Of a stretch of DNA of 64,000 bases, positions 17,689 through 26,321 are shown one piece after another. A program made the position numbers and the translations under genes. The stretch is from contig NZ_JAQNDO010000001.1 of assembly GCF_028369105.1 (NCBI RefSeq), positions 124,001 through 188,000 of the forward strand, given 5' to 3'. Each line of letters opens with the position of its first letter. The stretch's first letter is position 1. The DNA is from Polyangium mundeleinium (lineage in GTDB: Bacteria > Myxococcota_A > Polyangia > Polyangiales > Polyangiaceae). The notes under the pieces were generated by a model. That model had not been told where the DNA came from, did no database searches, and saw only the letters and a program-made list of their open reading frames with translations.

Positions 17689-19317
17689 ATGGCCAACGCG
17701 AACACGAGCGGCGCCGGGGTGACCCGGCCAAACTTGAGCCCGCTCGCGAACTTCAAATACGACTTGCCGGCGGGCCTCGTCGTGTTCCTCGTGGCGCTGC
17801 CGCTGTGCCTCGGCGTCGCGCTCGCCTCGAACGCCCCGCTCTTCGCGGGCCTCACGGCGGGCGTGATCGGTGGGCTCTTGATCCCGCTCATGAGCCGCTC
17901 GCCGCTCAGCGTGTGCGGGCCGGCCGCGGGCCTCACGGCGATCGTCCTCGCGGGCATCGACAAGCTCGGCAGCTTCGAGAACTTCCTCGTCGCCGTGGTC
18001 CTCGGCGGGGTCTTGCAGATCATTCTCGGCGTCGCTCGCCTCGGCACGGCCGTCTACCTCATCCCTTCGTCCGTCATCAAAGGGATGCTCGCTGCGATCG
18101 GCTTGATCCTGATCCTCAAGCAGTTCCCGCATGCCGTCGGGTACGACCTCGATCAGGAGGGCTCCGAGCAGTTCGTGGTCTCCGCGGAGGAGAACACGTT
18201 CACGATGATCCTCCACGCTTTCGGCCGTCTCGAGCGTGGCGCGCTCGTGATCAGCGCGGTCTCGATGGGCATCCTCGTCCTGTGGGAAAAGACCGAGCGG
18301 CTGCGCAAGCTCTCGTGGCTCCCGGGCGCGCTCGTCGTCGTCCTCGTCGGCACCGGCCTCAACATCCTGTTCCGCAAGACCGGCTTGCCCATCGCGCTCG
18401 AGCAGACGCACCTCGTCACGTTGCCCGCCTATGACGGCGTGAGCGGCGCGCTCGGCCAGCTCCGCACGCCCACTTTCGCCGCGCTCACGAACCCGCAGGT
18501 CTACGTCGTCGCGTTGACGATCGGCATCGTCGCGAGCCTCGAAACGCTGCTCAGCATCGAGGCCGTGGACAAGCTCGATCCCTGGAAGCGCAACACGCCG
18601 CTCGACCGTGAGCTCGTCGCGCAGGGCATCGGCAACGCGGCGAGCGGCCTGCTCGGTGGTTTGCCCGTCACGAGCGTGATCGTCCGCTCCAGCGCCAACA
18701 TCAACGCCGGCGGACGGACGCGGGCGGCGACGGCCTTCCATGGGCTCTTCCTGCTGCTCGCCGTCCTCTTCATTGGCCGGTTCCTCAACATGATCCCGCT
18801 CGCGTGCCTCGCGTCGATCCTGCTCATGACCGGCTACAAGCTGGCGAAGCCCGAGCTCTTCAAGAAGATGTACAAGCTCGGCTGGGATCAGTTGATCCCG
18901 TTCGTCTTCACCATCACCGCCATCCTCCTCACGGACCTTCTGCGCGGCATCCTCGCGGGCATCGTCGTCGGCGTCGGCTTCGTGCTGCGCAGCCACATGC
19001 GCGCGGCCTTCACCGTCGCGAAGGAGGGCAAGAAGCGCGTGATCACGTTCAAGAAGGACGTCTCCTTCCTTAACAAGGCGACGTTCATCGGCGTGCTCAA
19101 GCGCATCCCCGACGGCTCGTCCGTCATCATCGACGGCACCCGCGCCGAGTTCATCGATCAGGACATCATCGAGGTGATCGAGGACTTCCAGCTCTCCGCG
19201 GCGCTTCGCGGCATCCACGTCGAGGTGCGCGACGTCCGCACGAAAGAGAACGCGCGGCGGGCCACGATGGCCTCGGTCTCCGAGCCGAGCCAAGCGCACG
19301 CCGAAGCGCGCACCTGA
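17689..19317 (+). CDS. SulP family anion transporter
   Basis: Inner-membrane transporter of the SLC26/SulP family, which carries sulfate, bicarbonate or other anions. From the ATG at 17689 it has 542 residues: the conserved opening FKYDLPAGLVVFLVALPLCLGVALASNAPL, about ten further hydrophobic segments, the PVTSVIVRSSANINAGGRTR block typical of SulP, and a short STAS-like C-terminal part (about residues 440-520). A GTG 39 nt upstream is in frame but the ATG has the better purine-rich leader (AAAGGAAG). No carbonic anhydrase or assimilatory sulfate genes are adjacent, so the substrate is open. Confidence 0.9.
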   Translation: MANANTSGAGVTRPNLSPLANFKYDLPAGLVVFLVALPLCLGVALASNAPLFAGLTAGVIGGLLIPLMSRSPLSVCGPAAGLTAIVLAGIDKLGSFENFLVAVVLGGVLQIILGVARLGTAVYLIPSSVIKGMLAAIGLILILKQFPHAVGYDLDQEGSEQFVVSAEENTFTMILHAFGRLERGALVISAVSMGILVLWEKTERLRKLSWLPGALVVVLVGTGLNILFRKTGLPIALEQTHLVTLPAYDGVSGALGQLRTPTFAALTNPQVYVVALTIGIVASLETLLSIEAVDKLDPWKRNTPLDRELVAQGIGNAASGLLGGLPVTSVIVRSSANINAGGRTRAATAFHGLFLLLAVLFIGRFLNMIPLACLASILLMTGYKLAKPELFKKMYKLGWDQLIPFVFTITAILLTDLLRGILAGIVVGVGFVLRSHMRAAFTVAKEGKKRVITFKKDVSFLNKATFIGVLKRIPDGSSVIIDGTRAEFIDQDIIEVIEDFQLSAALRGIHVEVRDVRTKENARRATMASVSEPSQAHAEART

Positions 19318-19573
19318 CGCGCGCTGCTCCTTCCGCTGCCCGCCCGGACGGCCGAACCGGTCCACCCGAGCGATCCGTTCTCCCCCGACAAACCCTTGCG
19401 CGGCCCGGAAGGATGGGTCAAAACGCGCGGTCGCCTCGCGGCCGAGGGACTTTTTCCGCGACATCCGCGAGCTCTGCCGTCCGTCCACCGGCCCTCTGGG
19501 CAGTGACGGATGGAAATGGAAATCGAGGGGCACGCACCCTCCCAACCCCGCTCCGCGCGCTACGTAATCCACC

Positions 19574-21832
19574 GTGACCGCCAAGCAGACGACCGCGCAG
19601 CCGCTTCGTCCCGAGCCGAGCTCGGGCAACTCCCACAGCAGCCCGCAGCCGAACGGCGACGCGGACGAGCTTGCGATCGTTCGCGAAGAGCAAGCGCTCC
19701 TCGATCGCGTGCGCGACCACCTCGCGACGGTGAAGCCCTCGCGCCCGCCGCCCACGGAGGACTACGAGGCGCAGATGATCTCGCTGCGTGATCAGATCGC
19801 GGCGAGCCGCCTCGAAGACGTCCCTGCGCTCGTGCAGCAGATGGAGCGTATCGCAGGCGTCGCCGCGCGCCGCGCCGAGGTCGTCACCGAGCCCGTCGAC
19901 CCGCGATCGCCCTACTTCGGCCACCTTCGCCTCCGCGAGCGCGGCAAGCAGGACCGCGATGTCCTCATCGGCCGCACCACGCACGTCGACGCCAAGGCCG
20001 GCGTGCGGATCGTCGATTGGCGCCACGCGCCCGTGAGCCAGCTGTATTACCGCTACGAGGAAGGCGCGGAGTACGAAGAGACCTTCGGCGACCGCGAGGT
20101 CGAGGGCAAGGTCCTCGCCCGGCGCACCGTCACCATCGAGGACGGCGAGCTCTACCGCATCGCCGCGCCGCAAGGCGTCTTCGTGCGGGTCGAGGGTGGG
20201 TATCGCCGGCTCGACAGCCGCGCTGTCGTGCTCGCGGGTGGCCAGGGCAAGGCCGTCCGCCCCGAGGACATGCGCGGCGCGCTCGGCACGGGCGCGAGCT
20301 TCGCGGCGAAGGAGGATCGGCACCTGCCCGAGATCGCCGCGCTCCTCGACCCGCGCCAGTTCGAACTCATCTCGCGGCCCGACGCGGGCATCGTGGTCAT
20401 CCAGGGCGGCGCGGGCAGCGGTAAGACGACCATCGGCGTCCACCGCATGGCGTTCCTCGCCTTCAACAACCGCTCCCGCTTCTCCGCCGACAAGATGCTC
20501 GTCATCGTCGGCAGCCCCGCGCTCCGTGCGTACATCAGCGAGGTCTTGCCTGCGCTCGGCATTGGCGAGGTCCAGGTCGAGACGTTCGCCGAGTGGGCGC
20601 GCGCCGCGCGCACGCGCGCCTTCCCGTGGCTCGAAGCGCCGGTCGAGGAGAACACGCCGAGCGCGGTCACGCGGTACAAGACGCACCCGGCGCTCCTGCG
20701 CCTGCTCGAAGAGCGCGCCGCCGCGTATGCGCAGGACCTCACGACCCGCAAGGACTCGCGCGGCATCCTCTGGTTCTGGGCCGATCTGCTCACCGACAAG
20801 GACAGCATCGAGAAGGCGTTCGTCGCGGCGAACGATCCCGAGTTCGGCCTCGATAAGGTCCGCCAGGCGTGGCGCTGGTGCGCCGAGCGTTGCCCCGCAG
20901 TCCTCGATCGCGACCCCGGCGATCGTGCCGAGCGCAAAGCCGCGCTCGCCGACGAGCCCGTGGACGAAGATCCCGTGGAGGAGCGCCTTGGCGCCGACGA
21001 CAGGCCCGTCGAAGAGGACGAGCGCGCGTTGCTCGATCCCGAGGACGACGCGCTCCTGCTGCGCGCCTACCAGGTCATCAAGGGCGACCTCAAGAAGGGC
21101 AAACAGCCCTACGTCTTCGAGCACCTCTTCGTCGACGAGGCGCAGGACCTCGCGCCCTTGGATCTCGCGGTCCTGCTCGGCGTCGTCTCCAAGCAGAAGT
21201 CGGTGACGCTCGCGGGTGATACCGCGCAGCGCCTCTTCATGGACTCGGGCTTCCGCGACTGGAGCCGCGTGCTCGAAGATCTCGGCCTCGACTCGGTCAA
21301 CATCGAGCCTCTGCGCATCGCCTATCGCTCGACGCGTGAGGTCCTCGCGGTCGCGCGTGACATCCTCGGCCCGCTCGCCGATCCCACGCCGCCCCTCGCG
21401 CCGCGCACGGGCGCGCCTGTCGAGCACCACCATTTCCCGAGCCAGGGCGCGGCCGTCGCGTTCCTCGCGGACTCGATCCGCCCGCTCTTCACGCGCGAGC
21501 CGCGCGCCACGCTGGCGATCCTCGCGCGCCACCCCGAGCAGGCGGACGCGTACTACGAGGCGCTCAAGATGGCCGAGATTCCGAGCCTTCGCCGCGTGCG
21601 TGCGTTCGACTTCCTCTTCCGTCCGGGTGTGGACGTCACCGAGATCCGGCAGGTGAAGGGCCTCGAGTACGACTATGTCGTGCTCGTCGACGTGAACCAC
21701 TCGACGTACCCGTTGGATGACGAGTCGCGACACCTCCTGCACATCGGGGCGACACGCGCGGCGCATCAGCTATGGGTGGTCTCGACGGCCAAGCCGAGCC
21801 CGCTCGTGCCGGCGTGGCTCCTCAATGCCTGA
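19574..21832 (+). CDS. UvrD-like/HelD family superfamily 1 helicase
   Basis: ATP-dependent DNA helicase-like protein of 752 residues, close to helicase IV and to HelD, which recycles RNA polymerase. After a variable charged N-terminus comes the family pattern YFGHLRL...DVLIGRTTHVD...VDWRHAPVSQLYYRYEEG. The Walker A motif GGAGSGKTTIG is near residue 277, the DEAQD Walker B motif lies in the middle, and the C-terminal SF1 motifs are QVKGLEYDYVVLVDVN and IGATRAAHQLWVV. The start is a GTG; no Shine-Dalgarno is visible, so it is uncertain. The call between HelD and UvrD-like is an inference. Confidence 0.85.
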   Translation: MTAKQTTAQPLRPEPSSGNSHSSPQPNGDADELAIVREEQALLDRVRDHLATVKPSRPPPTEDYEAQMISLRDQIAASRLEDVPALVQQMERIAGVAARRAEVVTEPVDPRSPYFGHLRLRERGKQDRDVLIGRTTHVDAKAGVRIVDWRHAPVSQLYYRYEEGAEYEETFGDREVEGKVLARRTVTIEDGELYRIAAPQGVFVRVEGGYRRLDSRAVVLAGGQGKAVRPEDMRGALGTGASFAAKEDRHLPEIAALLDPRQFELISRPDAGIVVIQGGAGSGKTTIGVHRMAFLAFNNRSRFSADKMLVIVGSPALRAYISEVLPALGIGEVQVETFAEWARAARTRAFPWLEAPVEENTPSAVTRYKTHPALLRLLEERAAAYAQDLTTRKDSRGILWFWADLLTDKDSIEKAFVAANDPEFGLDKVRQAWRWCAERCPAVLDRDPGDRAERKAALADEPVDEDPVEERLGADDRPVEEDERALLDPEDDALLLRAYQVIKGDLKKGKQPYVFEHLFVDEAQDLAPLDLAVLLGVVSKQKSVTLAGDTAQRLFMDSGFRDWSRVLEDLGLDSVNIEPLRIAYRSTREVLAVARDILGPLADPTPPLAPRTGAPVEHHHFPSQGAAVAFLADSIRPLFTREPRATLAILARHPEQADAYYEALKMAEIPSLRRVRAFDFLFRPGVDVTEIRQVKGLEYDYVVLVDVNHSTYPLDDESRHLLHIGATRAAHQLWVVSTAKPSPLVPAWLLNA

Positions 21833-21891
21833 CGGGGACCCCGGAAAAACAGCCTTCCCGCGTGAAGCGTGATCGAACGATCACGAGGGGC

Positions 21892-21919
21892 TTGACTCCT
21901 GCACGGACAGGAGTAGGTT
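21892..21919 (+). promoter_or_regulatory. Promoter of the initiator tRNA genes
   Basis: TTGACT (21892-21897) and TAGGTT (21914-21919) are separated by 16 nt. The predicted start is about 30 nt before the first tRNA. Confidence 0.6.
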
Positions 21920-21955
21920 CCGACCCGTCGTCGCCGCTTCGTTTGGCGAACATGA

Positions 21956-22032
<77 letters not shown>

Positions 22033-22035
22033 GCG

Positions 22036-22084
22036 GAGCGTGGGGACAGCCGTAGTCGCTGTCCTCCACGCTCAGTTGTTTTGT
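22036..22084 (+). terminator. Intrinsic terminator between the two initiator tRNAs
   Basis: A 15-16-bp hairpin (arms 22036-22050 and 22058-22073, 7-nt loop) is followed by a T-rich tract with TTGTTTTG. It would end the copy 1 transcript before copy 2. Confidence 0.8.
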
Positions 22085-22100
22085 AGAGGAAACATACTGA

Positions 22101-22177
<77 letters not shown>

Positions 22178-22192
22178 AGTCCGAGAACCGGA

Positions 22193-22234
22193 AAGCAAGG
22201 GGTCGACTCGAAATGGGTCGGCCCCTTTGCTTTT
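22193..22234 (+). terminator. Intrinsic terminator after tRNA copy 2
   Basis: An inverted repeat of about 14 bp with one wobble and one bulge lies at 22193-22206 and 22217-22230, followed by TTTT. It starts 15 nt after the tRNA. Confidence 0.8.
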
Positions 22235-22256
22235 GTGCTCCCGGCCGACCCTGACC

Positions 22257-23132
22257 TCAGGCCGATCGCGCTTGCGACAGCCCGCCCGGCCCGAGCGTCC
22301 CTTCCTCGCCCACGCAAAACGCCAGATTGCGTTTGTCGTGGCCGAGCGTCAGCCGAGACCATACGGGCAGCCCTAGCGGCTCGAGTGCCTCGCGCAGCAC
22401 GTCCGTGAGCTCGTAGCGCGCGCCCTCCGGCGGCTCGCATTTCACGAAATCGCCGAGCGCGATCCCCACCGCCCCATCGAGCGCACCGCTCAGGCGGAGC
22501 TGCATGATCAGCCGATCGACCCGGTAGGGCACCTCGGTCACCTCTTCCAGCACCACGATTGCCCCCCGCGCGTCGAGCGCCCACGGCGTCCCTGCCAGGC
22601 TCGCGAGCACGCACAGATTTCCCCCGACGACCCGCCCGCGCACCTCTTCCTTCGGACCCGCGAAATGCTGCGCCGCAATGGGCGCGACCGCATCGCCTGC
22701 CAGCATTGCCCGAATTCGCTCCCGTGTCGCGTCGTCCACCTTCGTCGCGATCGTCTCCAGCATCGGCCCGTGCACGAGGTGGCCCCCGCGTGACGTCACG
22801 AGCGCCGCGAAGAGCGCGGTCGCGTCCGAGCAGCCGATCACCGGCCTCCTGTCGAGCCCCTCGCGCGGCAGGCTCGGCAGGCAATGCATGCACCCGTAGC
22901 CGCCTCGCGCGAGCCACACCGCGTCGATCCCCTCGGCCGTCAGCGCCCACAGGAGATCCTGCGTCCGCTCCTCGGCCGTGCCCGCGGTGAAATGGTGTTG
23001 CTTTTCCACGTTCGGGGCGAGAATGACCTCGTAGCCCCAGCTCTTCACGAGCTTCACGCCGGCTGCGACGCCGGCGAGCTGCGGGATGCCTGCGGGGGCG
23101 ACGACGGCGACGGTCGCGTTTCGTTTCAGCAC
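22257..23132 (-). CDS. LD-carboxypeptidase (MccF-like, peptidase family S66)
   Basis: Cytoplasmic serine peptidase family that removes the terminal D-Ala from murein tetrapeptides during recycling, or cleaves microcin-like adenylates. The opening VAVVAPAGIP matches the family. GCSDATAL holds the catalytic Ser; LEEVTEVPYRVDR holds the Glu and LTLGHDKRN the His of the Ser-His-Glu triad. From the GTG at 23132 the protein has 291 residues. An in-frame upstream ATG at 23213 would add 27 residues without family similarity. It starts 44 nt before the end of the next minus-strand gene, so both may share a message. Confidence 0.88.
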   Translation of the reverse strand: MLKRNATVAVVAPAGIPQLAGVAAGVKLVKSWGYEVILAPNVEKQHHFTAGTAEERTQDLLWALTAEGIDAVWLARGGYGCMHCLPSLPREGLDRRPVIGCSDATALFAALVTSRGGHLVHGPMLETIATKVDDATRERIRAMLAGDAVAPIAAQHFAGPKEEVRGRVVGGNLCVLASLAGTPWALDARGAIVVLEEVTEVPYRVDRLIMQLRLSGALDGAVGIALGDFVKCEPPEGARYELTDVLREALEPLGLPVWSRLTLGHDKRNLAFCVGEEGTLGPGGLSQARSA

Positions 23133-23175
23133 GAGCTCATCATGCGCCGGCTCGATTGTGCGGCCAAGCGAAATG

Positions 23176-23625
23176 CTAAATCGATCGACACGCGAAGATG
23201 TGCTCGACCGCATCGACGAGCATCTGCTCCACGTATTCCTGCGTGATCTCCTTTGGCACCGCGAAACGCAGCAGATCCATCGGCGGTGGCGAGACCACGA
23301 GGTACGCGAGCACCTCCGGAAAATCGCGCCAGTGGATCACGCAGAAACCCACGAGATTCGTCCCGCGCGTCTTCGGCACACCCGAGAGCCCGAGGCATAA
23401 CTCGATGCTCGGCTTTTCGGCGGCCTCGTCGACGGCGATCCACGGCGAATGCCCGGCGCGCTCGAGCTCCTTTTGCACCTCCAGCATCGCCGGCCGGATC
23501 ACGCGCTCGCGCGCCTCGTCGAATTCGCGAAGGAATCGGGCTCCGTCCGCCTCGGACTTTTCTTTTTGCCGCGCCGCATAACGCGCCGCCATGCGCTCGA
23601 TCCGGAAGCGGTTCTGCTCCTTCAT
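23176..23625 (-). CDS. Hypothetical protein, DNA-free cytoplasmic type
   Basis: A 149-residue protein from ATG 23625, with no signal peptide. The first 60 residues are highly charged and helical (RIERMAARYAARQKEKSE and on); the rest alternates beta and helix (IELCLGLSGVPKTRGTN, then GFCVIHWRDFPEVLAYLVVSPP). I know no named domain for it. Its codon bias matches the genome. It lies directly upstream of the LD-carboxypeptidase on the same strand. Confidence 0.65.
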   Translation of the reverse strand: MKEQNRFRIERMAARYAARQKEKSEADGARFLREFDEARERVIRPAMLEVQKELERAGHSPWIAVDEAAEKPSIELCLGLSGVPKTRGTNLVGFCVIHWRDFPEVLAYLVVSPPPMDLLRFAVPKEITQEYVEQMLVDAVEHIFACRSI

Positions 23626-23685
23626 CGCTCGCCGACTATACACGTGGCTAGCGGCGCCGGCCATGGTCCTGATACACTCTCGCCC

Positions 23686-24156
23686 GTGGACCTTCCCACT
23701 CCGCCGAATCCTGGCAGGACGACGCAGCTCGTCCTCGGCGCTGTTTTCACGGGCCTCGGCGCGCTCCTCCTCCTCGCCGGCCTCGCGCAGCTCCTCTTCT
23801 TCTGGAACCGCACGCCGAGGGGCCTCACGATCGAGCCCATCGTCCTGCCCATGGGCCTCATCCTCACGGTCGTCGGCGCGCGTTTCCTCGTCCGCGAGCT
23901 CGGCGCCCGCTGGCTCGCCAAGAACGGCCTCGACGCGCAGGCCGAGGTCCTCCGCGTCGATCACACGGGCGAGGTCGTCGATCGCCAGCAGGTCGTCTGC
24001 AAAGTGGGCCTGCGCGTGCACATGCCCGGCCAGCCGCCGTATGACGTCTCCATTCGGTGGCTCATGGGCCCGTACGACGGCCTGCGCCTCATTCCGGGCA
24101 AATACGTGAACGTGAAGGTGAGCCCGAAGGATCGGATGCACGTCGCGCCCGCGTGA
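23686..24156 (+). CDS. Small membrane protein, DUF3592-like
   Basis: A 156-residue protein from a GTG start, with two hydrophobic helices (about residues 13-36 and 47-66) and a soluble C-terminal beta domain. LAKNGLDAQAEVLRVDHTGEVV, followed by GKYVNVKVSPKDRMHVAP, has the pattern of DUF3592 proteins. A TACACT box 7 nt before the GTG, with no Shine-Dalgarno, suggests a leaderless transcript. It runs toward the DUF4150 gene and ends 20 nt from it. Function unknown. Confidence 0.65.
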   Translation: MDLPTPPNPGRTTQLVLGAVFTGLGALLLLAGLAQLLFFWNRTPRGLTIEPIVLPMGLILTVVGARFLVRELGARWLAKNGLDAQAEVLRVDHTGEVVDRQQVVCKVGLRVHMPGQPPYDVSIRWLMGPYDGLRLIPGKYVNVKVSPKDRMHVAPA

Positions 24157-24176
24157 GCGCGGGGCGCCCGCGTTTT

Positions 24177-24578
24177 TCAGGGTCCGAGGCTCAGCACCGT
24201 CGGCTGGCTCGGCACGATCCGCATGCCGGGGCAATTCGTGCTGTTTTGAATCGACATGCTGGTCATCTTCGTGACGGGCATTCCGCCGACGAGCACGGTG
24301 AACGACCCGGTCACGTGACGCACCGGCCCCATCACCATTCCTGACGCCACGCCCGTCGCGATACCGGGGTTATCGCCCACGCTCATCGTGATCGGCGTCG
24401 CCATGTTGTGCGTCGGTGTGCACATCGTGAGCACGTTCCACACTGGCGGACAGGCCATCGGCCCGAATCCCATGTTCGGATAGGGAATCGGCACCGGGGC
24501 CGGCGCGGGCGGAACGGGCGTGAGGCACACGTCCGGGAAGCCCATGTTCATGCCCATCATCTGCGTATTGACGAACAT
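24177..24578 (-). CDS. DUF4150 / PAAR-like spike-tip protein
   Basis: PAAR-like proteins cap the VgrG spike of type VI secretion and related contractile systems. The 133 residues show the DUF4150 pattern: a Pro-rich N-terminal part VCLTPVPPAPAPVPIPYPN, then DNPGIATGVASG, and an ending of NSTNCPGM followed by VPSQPTV. A strong AAGGAGG precedes the ATG. No C-terminal toxin is fused, unlike many DUF4150 effectors. It is the last gene of the minus-strand vgrG cluster, 17 nt after the DUF3540 gene. Confidence 0.88.
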   Translation of the reverse strand: MFVNTQMMGMNMGFPDVCLTPVPPAPAPVPIPYPNMGFGPMACPPVWNVLTMCTPTHNMATPITMSVGDNPGIATGVASGMVMGPVRHVTGSFTVLVGGMPVTKMTSMSIQNSTNCPGMRIVPSQPTVLSLGP

Positions 24579-24595
24579 CGGCTCATTCCTCCTTA

Positions 24596-25246
24596 TCAGC
24601 CGAGGTGCACCTGATCGGCGTTCACCTTCACGAGGTCCGTCGCCGTCACGAGCGTGTTTTCGCCCCGGAGATGCGCATTGCCCTGCGCTGCCCAGTCGAT
24701 GTGCTGCGCGCGCACTTGATCGATTTCCTCGACCGTCCGATACGAGCGCTTCACCCGCTGGCTGAATCGGTCGAGCGCCGCGTCGAACGTCGACGCCAGC
24801 ATCTTCACCTTGCCGAACTCCGCCTTCACCGCGGCGCCTACCACGTCGATCCATTCCGCCGACAAATGCGCCCGCAGCGCCTTTACGGTCACCTCGGAGC
24901 CCGTCACGTTCACGGGCGCCGCGGCCACCACGTCCACGCCCTCCTGCGCCGCGATTTCAACCTTCCCGCTCGGCGTACGCAGCTCGAGGTCCCCCTCCAC
25001 GGCGATCGTCGTCTTCTGCGATTCTTTCCGCTCCAGCACCGCCAGCACGAACGAATCGCCCTCCTCCTCGGTCGCCACGAGGACGCGGTCCCCAGGGGCC
25101 GGCGCGACCAGGCAACTCGTGGCGCGCTTCGCGTTCACCTCGGCGAGCGCCGTGCGCACGAAATACCCCTCCGGACCCGCCGAAACGACCTCGCCGAACT
25201 CTTGCCACACGGTCTTCGCCGCGAGCTTCCGCGCCGCGTTATGCAT
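24596..25246 (-). CDS. DUF3540 family protein of the vgrG cluster
   Basis: A 216-residue protein with an OB-like N-terminal half (VVSAGPEGYFVRTALAEVNAKRA, APGDRVLVATEEEGDSFVLAVL) similar to the gp5/VgrG core, then a beta-rich stretch (LELRTPSGKVEIAAQ) and a helical C-terminal half. This matches DUF3540, whose genes accompany vgrG, DUF2169 and DUF4150 genes. AAAGGAGAC lies just before the ATG. Its first 8 nt overlap the pentapeptide gene. A role as an assembly adaptor or spike component is an inference; no enzymatic motif is seen. Confidence 0.82.
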   Translation of the reverse strand: MHNAARKLAAKTVWQEFGEVVSAGPEGYFVRTALAEVNAKRATSCLVAPAPGDRVLVATEEEGDSFVLAVLERKESQKTTIAVEGDLELRTPSGKVEIAAQEGVDVVAAAPVNVTGSEVTVKALRAHLSAEWIDVVGAAVKAEFGKVKMLASTFDAALDRFSQRVKRSYRTVEEIDQVRAQHIDWAAQGNAHLRGENTLVTATDLVKVNADQVHLG

Positions 25247-26321
25247 CGCCGTCTCCTTTCCAGATCCGCTGGTGCTTGTCGCGCCAATCTTCTGCTTCCG
25301 CCAGGTCCGCATCATTGCCGAGCGCGCCCGCCCGTCCCAGCGGATACCGCGCGCCCCCGTCCTTCACCCGGTGGAGCCTCGTCCTGTACATCTTTGCGCC
25401 CGAGAAATCCGCCCCCTCGATCGACGCGTGCGAGAAATCCGCATACGTAAGATCGCAGTTCTTGAAGCTCGCGCCTGGGGCCTTCGCCTCGTGCCAGATC
25501 GACATCTCCAGGATCGCGTCGTCGAAAGGCACGGCCGGCGCGATCACCTTCGGAAAGAGCGCCTCTTTCAAATTCGCCCCACGCGCATCGACCCCTTCGA
25601 GCCGCGCCTCGAAAAAGATCGCATTCTTCGCATCCGCCCGCGTGAGCTTCGCGCCCTTCAGGTTCGCGCCCTTGAAATTGACCTGGGTGATCTTCGCCTT
25701 CGCGAAATTGCACCCCTCGAGGTTCGCGTCGTTGAGCTGCGTCAGGTGCAGATCCACGCCTGCGAACGAGTGCCCGGCGAGCTTCGCCTCGGTCAGCACC
25801 GTCATTTCGAGCCTCGCGCCGTCGAGCTTCACGCCCACGAGGTCCGCGCGGAAGAGTGCTGTGCGCTTGAGGTTCGCCCCCGCGAGGTTCGCGCCCTTGA
25901 AGCTCGATTCGAGCAGCGACGCGCGTTCCAAGTTCGCCCCCGCGAGCGACGCCTCGTCGAAGCAGCTCTTCGAGAAATTCGCGAGCAAGAGCGACGCCGA
26001 CGCGAGCTCGGCCGCCATGAAATCGCACCCATTCGCCGTCACATTCACAAGCTCGGCCCCGCCGAGTTTTGCCATGACGAACCGCGTGTTCATCACGGTC
26101 GTGTGCCTCCACGTCGTCCCTTCGAGCACCGCGTTCGCGAAATCGCACTGCGTGAACGTTGCCTCGCGCAGGTTCGCGCCCGCGAGGTTCGCGCCGCGGA
26201 ACGACGTATTCGCGAAGACCGCGCCGCGCAGATCCGCGCCCGCGAGGTCCTTGCCGCCGAGGTCCGTGCTGTCGAAGAGCTCGCCGCTGCGGACGAGGTT
26301 CTCAAGCGTTGCCTTGTCCAT
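25239..26321 (-). CDS. Pentapeptide-repeat protein of the vgrG cluster
   Basis: A 360-residue protein. Most of residues 20-320 follow the A(D/N)LxX pentapeptide rule (GANLAGANLREATF, LRGAVFANTSF), which folds as a right-handed quadrilateral beta-helix. A short nonrepeat C-terminus follows (DADLAEAEDWRDKHQRIWKGD). Its start overlaps the end of the upstream DUF2169 fusion by 20 nt in another frame, and its end overlaps DUF3540 by 8 nt. Translational coupling is likely. It may be a chaperone, an adaptor or an unusual spike-loaded protein; which of these cannot be told here. Confidence 0.87.
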   Translation of the reverse strand: MDKATLENLVRSGELFDSTDLGGKDLAGADLRGAVFANTSFRGANLAGANLREATFTQCDFANAVLEGTTWRHTTVMNTRFVMAKLGGAELVNVTANGCDFMAAELASASLLLANFSKSCFDEASLAGANLERASLLESSFKGANLAGANLKRTALFRADLVGVKLDGARLEMTVLTEAKLAGHSFAGVDLHLTQLNDANLEGCNFAKAKITQVNFKGANLKGAKLTRADAKNAIFFEARLEGVDARGANLKEALFPKVIAPAVPFDDAILEMSIWHEAKAPGASFKNCDLTYADFSHASIEGADFSGAKMYRTRLHRVKDGGARYPLGRAGALGNDADLAEAEDWRDKHQRIWKGDGDA